Source of the DNA: Mesorhizobium sp. WSM4313
GTDB lineage: Bacteria; Pseudomonadota; Alphaproteobacteria; Rhizobiales; Rhizobiaceae
NCBI RefSeq assembly: GCF_002294725.1
Contig: NZ_NSFT01000007.1
Span: 1-64,000 of the forward strand
Direction: 5' to 3'
Length of the DNA: 64,000 nucleotides
The notes under the pieces were generated by a model. It saw only the letters and a list, made by a program, of their open reading frames with translations, did no database searches and was not told where the DNA came from. The position numbers and the translations under genes were made by a program. Of this stretch, positions 56,494-64,000 are shown piece by piece; positions within the stretch are counted from its first letter, which is position 1, and the number at the start of each line of letters is the position of its first letter.

Positions 56494-56534
56494 GAGCATG
56501 ATCCCGGAGGGGATCGAGCAGGAAAGGGAATGCC

Positions 56535-57341
56535 ATGTCTGTCAGCGCGGCCGCTACCCGCCCGCAATCGCCAGGGCCGATCGATTTGGGCGTCCTTCCG
56601 TCGGAGATCGACGGCGGCCTCGCCTCGCGCGCGGCGATCGGCTTGGCGATCCTTGCCACCGACCAGACGCTGGAGCACGAGTTCCGCGCGCTGATCCGCA
56701 TTCCGGGCGTCGCCTTCTACGAGGCGCGCCTGTTCAACGACAACGACATCACGCCCGACACTTTGCGCGCCATCGGCCCGCGCATCGCGCCGACCGTCGA
56801 TCTGATCCTGCCCAGCATCCCGCTCGACGTCGTCGGCTTCGGCTGCACCTCGGCCACCATGACGCTCGGCGAGGAAGCCGTCTTCGCCGAGATCCGCAAG
56901 GCGCGGCCGGGCGTCGCCTGCACCACCCCAGTCACCGGCGCTTTGGCCGCCTTCAAGGCACTCGGCGCCAGGGGCATCGGCCTGCTGACCCCTTATGCAC
57001 CCGAGATCAACCAGGGCCTGGTCCGCTATTTCACCGGCCGCGGCCTCGACATATCAGCCGTCGCCACTTTCGACCGGCGCGACGACCGCGAGGCGGCTCG
57101 CATCTCGCTTGCCTCGATCGAGGCGGCGGCCGAGACGATGGCCGCCGTGCCGGGGGTGGAAGCGATCTTCATCTCCTGCACCAGCCTGCGCGTGGCGGAA
57201 GCGGTCGCCGAGCTGGAGCGGCGGATCGGCATTCCCGTCACCTCCTCCAACCACGCCATGGCCTGGCACTGCCTGCGGCTTGCCGGCATCGATGACGTCG
57301 TGCCCGCCGGCGGCCGGTTGTTTGCGCTACCGGCCGTTTGA
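56535..57341 (+). CDS. Asp/Glu racemase-superfamily protein (maleate isomerase/arylmalonate decarboxylase-like)
   Basis: The 268-residue protein has the two half-site cysteines of the superfamily: GFGCTSATMTLG (about residue 100) and FISCTSLRVAEAV (about 215), each followed by T or S, as in maleate isomerase, arylmalonate decarboxylase and EutA-type ectoine-use proteins. The N-terminus LGVLPSEIDGGLASRAA is not typical of true racemases. The reaction is therefore uncertain: isomerase, racemase or decarboxylase. It probably shares a transcript with the DadA-like gene, 42 bp upstream. Confidence 0.85.
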   Translation: MSVSAAATRPQSPGPIDLGVLPSEIDGGLASRAAIGLAILATDQTLEHEFRALIRIPGVAFYEARLFNDNDITPDTLRAIGPRIAPTVDLILPSIPLDVVGFGCTSATMTLGEEAVFAEIRKARPGVACTTPVTGALAAFKALGARGIGLLTPYAPEINQGLVRYFTGRGLDISAVATFDRRDDREAARISLASIEAAAETMAAVPGVEAIFISCTSLRVAEAVAELERRIGIPVTSSNHAMAWHCLRLAGIDDVVPAGGRLFALPAV

Positions 57342-57347
57342 TTGGTG

Positions 57348-57610
57348 CTTGGCGCATGCATTGTCTTATGTAGCGCTGGTCGACCCCCACTCCGTCTCGG
57401 CTTCGCCGAGCCACCTCTCCCCCGATCGACGGGGTAGAGGAAAGGCGCCAAGCTTTTTGCCGTCAACGCCCGTCCAGCAACGCTCCTTTCCTTTCCCTCC
57501 AGAGGGGGAAAGGTGGCGCGGCGAAGCAGCGACGGATTGGGGGAACAACGTGGCAATCAAGCCTTGGCCTGCAGTCGCGCCAGTCACAGAAGATGTGTGC
57601 ATAGCGTAGC
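57348..57610. repeat. Family C long repeat, left end missing (C3)
   Basis: This copy starts within the element at GCTTGGCGCATGC, directly after the racemase-family gene, and ends GTGTGCATAGCGTAGC. It keeps the GGTCGACCCCCACTCCGTC, CTCGGCTTCGCCGAG and CCCCCGATCGACGGGG landmarks. It fills most of the 425-bp gap; 57611-57766 shows nothing recognisable. Confidence 0.88.
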
Positions 57611-57766
57611 CACATTCTGGAGGGAGGAAACGCCAACCGCCGAGATTGCGGCCTTGAAAAGCCTGGCTTTCCTCTCCGCCATGAATATGGGTGAGAGGTA
57701 AACGCGTAGCGGCCGGAGTGGGGGGCTGGCGCTGCCATATGCGATTTACCCTGCCCACTTAGGGTG

Positions 57767-58657
57767 CTATCCGCTCACCTTGAAGAAATCCACGAATGCC
57801 CTGAGCGCCGGGCGCATTTGCCGGCGGCTCGGATAATAGACGAAGAAGCCGTCGAAGGACGGGCACCAGTCCTCGAGCACGCGGATCAGCCTGCCATCGG
57901 CGAGCGGCGCCTTGACATAATCCTCGAAGACGAAGGCAAGCCCGGCGCCGTCGACTGCCGCCTGGGCGATAAGATGGTCCTCGTCGAGGATCAGCGGTCC
58001 TTCCACCGCGATCTCGATTTCCTCGCCGTCCTTCTCGAACTCCCAGCGATAGAGAATGCCGCTGGAAAAACGGAAGCGGATGCAGCGATGGCCTGCGAGA
58101 TCGCGCGGATGGTCGGGCTTGGGCATGGAAGCGAAATAGGACGGCGCTGCGACCACCGCGCCGCGGATGTCAGGCCCGATCCGCACCGCGATCATGTCAC
58201 GCTGCAGGCTTTCGCCGAGCCTGACGCCGGCGTCGAAGCCGCCCTCGACGACATCGGTGAAGCGATCCTCGATGACGATCTCCAGCACGATGTCGGGATA
58301 GGCGGTGGCAAAGGCGCCGAGCCGTGGCGTCAGCACCAGATGCGCGGCGGTGCGCGGCACGCTGAGCCTGAGATTGCCGGCCGGCCGGTCGCGCGCCTCG
58401 ACCGCCGTTTCCAGCGCGAGATCGATCTCGGACAGGGCCGGCCGCAGCCGTTCCAGAAGCTGCGCGCCTTCCTCGGTCGGCGCGACGCTGCGCGTGCTGC
58501 GCGCCAGCAGCCGCACGCCGAGCCGTGCTTCCAGGCTCGACACCGCATGGCTCACCGCCGACGGCGCGATGCCGAGCTCGCGGGCGGCGCCGCGGAAGCT
58601 GGCGCATTGGGCGACCGCGGCCAGCACGGCGAGTTGCGAGAGGTTCGTCCGATTCAT
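57767..58657 (-). CDS. LysR-family transcriptional regulator
   Basis: The 296-residue regulator has an N-terminal winged helix-turn-helix (about 5-62: LSQLAVLAAVAQCASFRGAARELGIAPSAVSHAVSSLEARLGVRLL) and a C-terminal periplasmic-binding-like effector domain (RDRPAGNLRLSVPRTAAHLVLTPRLGAFATAYPDIVLEI). It is divergent from the aldo/keto reductase gene, 96 bp away, so it most likely regulates that gene. The effector is unknown. Confidence 0.93.
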   Translation of the reverse strand: MNRTNLSQLAVLAAVAQCASFRGAARELGIAPSAVSHAVSSLEARLGVRLLARSTRSVAPTEEGAQLLERLRPALSEIDLALETAVEARDRPAGNLRLSVPRTAAHLVLTPRLGAFATAYPDIVLEIVIEDRFTDVVEGGFDAGVRLGESLQRDMIAVRIGPDIRGAVVAAPSYFASMPKPDHPRDLAGHRCIRFRFSSGILYRWEFEKDGEEIEIAVEGPLILDEDHLIAQAAVDGAGLAFVFEDYVKAPLADGRLIRVLEDWCPSFDGFFVYYPSRRQMRPALRAFVDFFKVSG

Positions 58658-58753
58658 CGTTCTATTTTATAGAGCAACCCGTACAAAGGAGAAAGAATTA
58701 TCGAACGCATCGCGAGGCGCTATCTCTCCCCCATCGCAACAAGGAGATGCGCC

Positions 58754-59749
<996 letters not shown>

Positions 59750-59772
59750 GTGCGAAACATGCTCAAATGGGA

Positions 59773-59796
59773 GGGCGCTTCGGCGCCCTTTTTATT
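59773..59796 (+). terminator. Rho-independent terminator after the aldo/keto reductase gene
   Basis: AGGGCGC-TTCG-GCGCCCT followed by TTTTATT: a 7-bp perfect stem with a stable TTCG tetraloop and T run, 24 bp after the stop codon. Confidence 0.93.
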
Positions 59797-59813
59797 GAGA
59801 CGTCGGCGCGAGG

Positions 59814-59972
59814 CACCCCCCTCTGGCCTGCCGGCCATCTCCCCCGCAAGGGGGGAGATCAGATGTCGCTGCCGCTTTCGCCAATTATCAGCGCTGCAGG
59901 TAAAGCGCCGGCGCCCGAACTGCCAATCTCCCCCCTTGCGGGGGAGATGTCCGGCAGGACAGAGGGGGGTGC
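59814..59972. repeat. Family B inverted repeat (B4)
   Basis: GCACCCCCCTCTGG...CAGAGGGGGGTGC with CATCTCCCCCGCAAGGGGG arms and a TTTCGCCAATTATCAGCGCTG centre. It follows the terminator and precedes the converging nucleotidyltransferase gene. Confidence 0.9.
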
Positions 59973-60025
59973 TGTCCCGCCGACAGAGGGCTCTTTGTCC
60001 AATTGAGCGCGTCGGGGGACTGCCC

Positions 60026-60628
60026 CTACCAAGGCACCACACTAACCTCCGGCCAATACTCCCGCGCCCTTCTCCCCTTCGCCTCGTGCGTCCGCTGATT
60101 GTCCAGCACCCGGTTCGGCGTGATGCGAAACGAAAAAAGATCGTCGAGGCCGAACGGCGCCACCAATTCCAGCGCTCCGTCGGCGCCGTACCGCACCCCG
60201 ACCGCATGCGTCTTCGACGCGAAATAGCTCACCGACTCGCTCGCGCTTGCATAGCGCGGGCATTCCTGCCCGAACTTCACCGGATACCACAAATGCACCC
60301 GCGCCTGGTTGCGCACCTCGACCGGCAGCGCCATCCCCGCGAAATGCTCTACCGCCCGGCGGATCACCGCATCCTCGGCCTCGTAGGACAAGTCGGCGTC
60401 GTCGAAATAGAACAGGTCGACATCCTTGATGCCGTAGCCCGGCGGCTTGCCGGTCAGGTGATTCCAGACGCTGTTGTAGAGCGCGCCGGAAACCACCAGC
60501 CAGTCGGGAAGCGCAAGCTCGCGCACACGCGCCAGCGTTTCATCCAGCAGCGGATCGGCCGCGATGATGGCCAGGAAGGCCGCGCGCTGTTCCTCGAAGG
60601 GGAGGCCGGAATAGCCGAGATGGTGCAT
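60026..60628 (-). CDS. Nucleotidyltransferase family protein (NTP_transf_6-like)
   Basis: The 200-residue protein has WLVVSGALYNSVWNHLTGKPPGYGIKDVDLFYFDDADLSYEAED, in which GALYNSVWN and the DVDLFYFDD acidic pair match the DUF925/NTP_transf_6 nucleotidyltransferase family, and later VRNQARVHLWYPVKFG and DDLFSFRITPN. The substrate is unknown. It is 43 bp downstream of pheT on the same strand and could be in the same transcript. Confidence 0.85.
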   Translation of the reverse strand: MHHLGYSGLPFEEQRAAFLAIIAADPLLDETLARVRELALPDWLVVSGALYNSVWNHLTGKPPGYGIKDVDLFYFDDADLSYEAEDAVIRRAVEHFAGMALPVEVRNQARVHLWYPVKFGQECPRYASASESVSYFASKTHAVGVRYGADGALELVAPFGLDDLFSFRITPNRVLDNQRTHEAKGRRAREYWPEVSVVPW

Positions 60629-60670
60629 CGCCCTTTGGAGAGCGATTCGCCACGCTCCGGCAATCCCAAA

Positions 60671-63079
60671 CTACGCCCTCAGAACGCCGCCCGTCTGCTT
60701 GTTGACGTTCTCGACGATGCGTCTTGCGAGCGCCTCGAAATCCTCGTCGGTCAACGTCTTTTCAACAGGCTGGATCGACACCTCGATGGCGATCGACTTC
60801 TTGGCCGCCCCCAGCGAGGCGCCTTCGAAGACGTCGAACACCGAAACGCCGGTGACCAGCTTCTTGTCGGCCGCCAAAGCTGCCCGCACCAGCGTGCCGG
60901 CCTCGACCGTCTTGTCGACGACGAAGGCGAAGTCGCGCTTCACCGCCTGGAACGGCGACAGCTCCAGCTTCGGCTTGGTGCGCGTCGGCTTGGCCTTCGG
61001 CTCCGGCACGGCGTCGACGAAAACCTCGAAGCCGCAGATCGGACCTGACGCGTCCAGGCCGCCCAGCGTCCTCGGATGGAACTCGCCGAACGTGCCGAGC
61101 ACCGTCTTTGGCCCGAGCTTGATGGTGCCGGAGCGTCCCGGGTGATACCAAGCCGGGCCGCCGGGCTCGATCTGCAGCCGGTCGACCGGCGCGCCGCAGG
61201 CCTCGAGCGCCGCGATCGCGTCCGCCTTGGCGTCGAACACGCCCACCGGCCCGGCATTGCCGGACCAGCTGCGGCCCGAGCCGTCGAGCTTGGCCGTGCC
61301 GCGCCGCACGCCGGCGGCGACGCGCCGCTGTTGGTCGGCGCCATCGCCTTCATAGGTGCCCGAAACCTCGAACAGCGCCACATCGCCGATGCCCTTGTCG
61401 GCATTGCGCTGCGCGGCCGCGATCAGCCCCGGCAGCAGCGACGGCCGCATGTCGGACATGTCTGCGGCGATCGGGTTGGCGAGCTTGAGCGCCGTCTGGC
61501 CGCCGCCGAACAGCTCTGCATGCCTGGCGGGGATGAACGACCAGGTGACGGCCTCCATCATGCCGCGCACGGCGAGCGCGCGCTTGGCGGCGCGGGTGCG
61601 CACCTGCAGCGTGGTCAGGATCTTGCCGTTGACCGCGTCATGCGAGGTAAGCGGCTGGGCCAAGATGTTGTCGACGCCATGGATGCGCATCACCTCCTCG
61701 ACCAGGTCGGCCTTGCCGTCGACATCCGGCCGCCAGGACGGCACCTCCACCTTGACGACGTCGCTCAATCCTTTCGGCTCGAAGCCGAGCCGGGTCAGGA
61801 TGCCAAGGGCTTCCTCTCTCGGCACCTCGATGCCGGTCAGCCGTTTCACTTCCGACAGAGGGAAGGAGACGATCTTCGGCTTGTGGCCGGCATAGCCGGC
61901 AACCTCGATTTCAGAAGGCGTGCCGCCGCAGAAATCGAGCACCAGCTTGATCGCCAGCTCGACGCCCGGCACCATGAATTCGGGATCGACGCCGCGCTCG
62001 AAGCGGTAGCGCGAGTCGGTGATGATGCCGAGCGCGCGGCCAGTGCGGGCCGTGGCGATCGGATCCCAGAGCGCCGATTCGATCAGCACGTCGGTGGTGT
62101 TCTCGTCGCAGCCCGAATGCTCGCCGCCCATGATGCCGGCGATCGATTCCACGCCATTGTCGTCGGCGATCACGCACATCTCCGGCGTCAGCGTGTATTC
62201 GCGGCCGTCCAGCGCCAGCACCTTCTCGCCGTCCTTGGCGCGGCGCACCACGAGATTGCCGGCGACCTTCGCGGCATCGAAGACATGCAGAGGCCGCCCG
62301 CGGTCAAAGGTGACATAGTTGGTGATGTCGACCAGCGCGCTGATCGGCCTGAGCCCGATGGCGATCAGCCGCTGCTGCAGCCATTTCGGCGACGGGCCGT
62401 TCTTGACGCCCTTCACCAGCGCCAGCGCGAAGCCGGGGCAGAGTTCCGGCGCCTCGATTTTCACCTTGACCGGGCACAGGCCTTCGCCCGCATGCGGCAT
62501 GATCCCGCCGCCGGTGAGCCGGCCAAGCCCGCTCGCCGCGAGGTCGCGCGCGATGCCGTAGACGCTGGTCGCATCCGGACGGTTAGGCGTCAGGTTGATT
62601 TCGATGACCGGATCGTCGAGATGCGCGTAGACGGCGAAGCTGGTGCCGACCGGCGCATCCTCAGGCAAATCGATGATGCCGTTGTGCTCGTCGGAGATTT
62701 CCAGCTCGCGTTCCGAGCACATCATGCCGTGGCTTTCGACGCCGCGGATCTTGCCGACCGAGAGCGTCACGTCGATGCCGGGAATGTAGGTGCCGGGCGC
62801 GGCGAAGGCGCCGATCATGCCCGCGCGGGCATTGGGCGCCCCGCATACCACCTGAACCGGCGCGTTGCCGTCGCCGGTGTCGACGGTCAGCACGCGCAGC
62901 CGGTCGGCATCGGGATGCTGCACAGCGGTTAGCACTTTCGCGATGACGAAGGGCTTCAGGCCGGCCTTGTCGTCGACATGCTCGACTTCGAGACCGATCG
63001 CCGTCAGCCGCTCGACGATCTCGGTAAGCGAAGCGTCGGTCTCGAGATGGTCCTTGAGCCAGGAGAGGGTGAATTTCAT
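60671..63079 (-). CDS. pheT: Phenylalanine-tRNA ligase beta subunit
   Basis: The 802-residue beta subunit of the alpha2-beta2 PheRS holds the editing and tRNA-binding domains. In order: N-terminal EMAP-type tRNA-binding domain ([18 protein letters not shown], then [20 protein letters not shown]), B3/B4 editing core ([34 protein letters not shown]), B5 ([20 protein letters not shown]), the catalytic-like core, and a C-terminal FDX-ACB anticodon domain ([19 protein letters not shown]). I chose the ATG at 63079; it overlaps the stop of the GFA gene upstream by four bases. Confidence 0.96.
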   Translation of the reverse strand: MKFTLSWLKDHLETDASLTEIVERLTAIGLEVEHVDDKAGLKPFVIAKVLTAVQHPDADRLRVLTVDTGDGNAPVQVVCGAPNARAGMIGAFAAPGTYIPGIDVTLSVGKIRGVESHGMMCSERELEISDEHNGIIDLPEDAPVGTSFAVYAHLDDPVIEINLTPNRPDATSVYGIARDLAASGLGRLTGGGIMPHAGEGLCPVKVKIEAPELCPGFALALVKGVKNGPSPKWLQQRLIAIGLRPISALVDITNYVTFDRGRPLHVFDAAKVAGNLVVRRAKDGEKVLALDGREYTLTPEMCVIADDNGVESIAGIMGGEHSGCDENTTDVLIESALWDPIATARTGRALGIITDSRYRFERGVDPEFMVPGVELAIKLVLDFCGGTPSEIEVAGYAGHKPKIVSFPLSEVKRLTGIEVPREEALGILTRLGFEPKGLSDVVKVEVPSWRPDVDGKADLVEEVMRIHGVDNILAQPLTSHDAVNGKILTTLQVRTRAAKRALAVRGMMEAVTWSFIPARHAELFGGGQTALKLANPIAADMSDMRPSLLPGLIAAAQRNADKGIGDVALFEVSGTYEGDGADQQRRVAAGVRRGTAKLDGSGRSWSGNAGPVGVFDAKADAIAALEACGAPVDRLQIEPGGPAWYHPGRSGTIKLGPKTVLGTFGEFHPRTLGGLDASGPICGFEVFVDAVPEPKAKPTRTKPKLELSPFQAVKRDFAFVVDKTVEAGTLVRAALAADKKLVTGVSVFDVFEGASLGAAKKSIAIEVSIQPVEKTLTDEDFEALARRIVENVNKQTGGVLRA

Positions 63080-63513
63080 GACTGTGTTCCGTCGGGTCTT
63101 TGTTCTTCGGGCCGGGATACGCTGGTCTTCAGATGTCTGGGCAGATCGTCCGGCATGTGCAGGAAGGGCAGTTGCTCGCGCACATAGGCATGCAGCGTCG
63201 GCCTGAAATAGGCCGGCATGTCCATGGCGCCGAGCATGAAATAGATCTGGTTGTCGAGCCGCTGATCGAGATAGGCGATCGGCGAGCCGCAGATGCCGCA
63301 GAACGTGCGCTCCACCGGGCCGTTGCGATAGCTCTTCAGCGATTTGCCGTTGAGCGCGACCTGATCGGCCATGAAGCCGACAAAGGCCGACACCGGCGCG
63401 CCGCTGGCGCGCCGGCAATCGCCGCAATGGCAATAGCTGATGTGGTGCGGCTCGGCCGAGGCCTCGAACCGCACCGCGCCGCAGCGACAGCCCCCGGTGT
63501 GGGGTGCGGTCAT
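63076..63513 (-). CDS. GFA (glutathione-dependent formaldehyde-activating)/CENP-V-domain protein between pheS and pheT
   Basis: The 145-residue protein has the zinc-binding pattern C9-x-C11 ([10 protein letters not shown]), C28-x-C30-xx-C33 ([12 protein letters not shown]), and C72-xx-C75 ([11 protein letters not shown]). These are the GFA fold ligands. Many such proteins have unknown substrates; the original Gfa joins formaldehyde and glutathione. It lies in the middle of the pheS-pheT operon with four-base ATGA overlaps on both sides, so its expression is coupled to PheRS. There is no known functional link with tRNA charging. Confidence 0.92.
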   Translation of the reverse strand: MTAPHTGGCRCGAVRFEASAEPHHISYCHCGDCRRASGAPVSAFVGFMADQVALNGKSLKSYRNGPVERTFCGICGSPIAYLDQRLDNQIYFMLGAMDMPAYFRPTLHAYVREQLPFLHMPDDLPRHLKTSVSRPEEQRPDGTQS

Positions 63514-64000
63514 GTCGACAGCCCCCCGAACAGCGTCGGCAGGTCGAGCGGCCGGAAGCCGTAATGCGACAGCCAGCGCACGTCGGCGTCGAAGAAGGCG
63601 CGCAGGTCCGGCATGCCGTATTTCAGCATGGCGATGCGGTCGATGCCCATGCCCCAGGCAAAGCCCTGATATTCGTCGGGATCGAGCCCGCCGGCGCGCA
63701 GCACGTTGGGATGCACCATGCCGCAGCCCAGTATCTCCATCCAGTCGGAGCCTTCGCCGAAGCGCACTTCGCCGGGACGCGAGCGGTCGCACTGGATGTC
63801 GACCTCAAGACTGGGCTCGGTGAACGGAAAGAAGGACGGACGGAAGCGCATCTTGACCGACGGCACCTCGAAGAAGGCCTTGCAGAACTCCTCCAGCACC
63901 CACTTCATGTTGGCGACGTTGGCTGATTTGTCGACCACCAACCCCTCGACCTGATGGAACATCGGCGAGTGCGTGGCGTCGGAATCCTGCCGGTAGGTCT
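63510..64000 (-). CDS. pheS: Phenylalanine-tRNA ligase alpha subunit, C-terminal part (cut by window edge)
   Basis: The frame enters from the right edge and gives the last 163 residues of PheS. It carries the class II motifs: [20 protein letters not shown] (motif 2 region), [20 protein letters not shown], and [21 protein letters not shown] (motif 3). This subunit activates phenylalanine and attaches it to tRNA-Phe. The N-terminal coiled-coil part is outside the window. Its stop overlaps the GFA start by four bases. Confidence 0.96.
   Translation of the reverse strand, partial: TYRQDSDATHSPMFHQVEGLVVDKSANVANMKWVLEEFCKAFFEVPSVKMRFRPSFFPFTEPSLEVDIQCDRSRPGEVRFGEGSDWMEILGCGMVHPNVLRAGGLDPDEYQGFAWGMGIDRIAMLKYGMPDLRAFFDADVRWLSHYGFRPLDLPTLFGGLST

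Noticed and set aside
55186..56501. A 437-codon frame on the same strand in another frame over the DadA-like gene
   Set aside because: Arginine-rich composition without domains; the DadA frame has FAD-binding and C-terminal family motifs.
61076..62932. A 618-codon plus-strand frame over pheT
   Set aside because: Antisense to pheT, whose domains are complete; composition is that of a shadow frame.

Overview
The window reads as chromosomal DNA of an alphaproteobacterium of the order Hyphomicrobiales, most probably Mesorhizobium or a close relative. This rests on the high-GC coding style, the gene set (hrcA-rph, rpmH-rnpA-yidC, fxsA/secB with a Tim44-like gene and mltA, pheS/pheT, an intracellular PHB depolymerase) and several families of intergenic palindromic repeats typical of rhizobia. 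No phage, plasmid, integrase or CRISPR array is visible. The only classical IS trace is the end of an IS110-family transposase at the left edge.

Layout. 1-486: end of an IS110 transposase beside a truncated palindromic repeat. 0.5-4.3 kb: cysK, a LysE exporter, a PQQ-type sugar dehydrogenase and a small acidic protein, all on the minus strand. 4.3-8.8 kb: hrcA, diverging from rph, a VOC protein, rdgB and hemW. 8.9-20.98 kb: rsmI-yraN, uppP, a GST, a queG reading frame continuous with a short-chain dehydrogenase, mepA, glk, an MsbA-like exporter, dapB and gpmA. 21.0-30.4 kb: tRNA-Leu, a cNMP-domain/thioredoxin-reductase-like flavoprotein next to an amber-interrupted UBP-type zinc finger gene, sugar and flavin oxidoreductases, and an ECF sigma factor with a SnoaL-like tail. 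30.7-35.9 kb: a tightly overlapped operon of a Pls/PosA-type membrane nonribosomal peptide synthetase, a GNAT acetyltransferase and a phosphopantetheinyl transferase. 36-45.6 kb: a decayed DHFR-like gene, tRNA-Arg, a histidine kinase, rpmH-rnpA-yidC, secB, fxsA and a tim44/mltA/smr/xre run. 45.7-54.6 kb: small exported proteins, a transglutaminase-like peptidase, PHB depolymerase, an RlpA-like protein, a flavoprotein, and a reverse transsulfuration pair (cystathionine beta-synthase plus gamma-lyase). 54.6-55.1 kb: a GIY-YIG nuclease gene enclosed by 67-bp inverted repeats. 55.2-64 kb: a DadA-like flavoprotein with an Asp/Glu-racemase-family partner, LysR, aldo/keto reductase, a nucleotidyltransferase, and pheS-GFA-pheT.

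Functional links. cysK (486-1466) makes cysteine from sulfide, while the pair at 51946-54554 can make it from homocysteine. The NRPS operon carries its own carrier-protein-activating enzyme and a possible tailoring acetyltransferase, so it may be self-sufficient for one small peptide or polyamino acid.

Most interesting signal. The palindromic repeats called family A here (at least six full or partial copies plus fragments) share both arms and their inner flanks with the GIY-YIG element at 54620-55131. The short copies look like that element with the nuclease gene cut out. The arms form hairpins whose stems change in compensating pairs between copies. This resembles an autonomous nuclease element with its non-autonomous derivatives, comparable in logic to REP/RAYT systems but with a GIY-YIG nuclease. 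I know of no description of such a system, but could not search for one. Four further repeat families (B, C, D, E) fill most of the remaining intergenic space.
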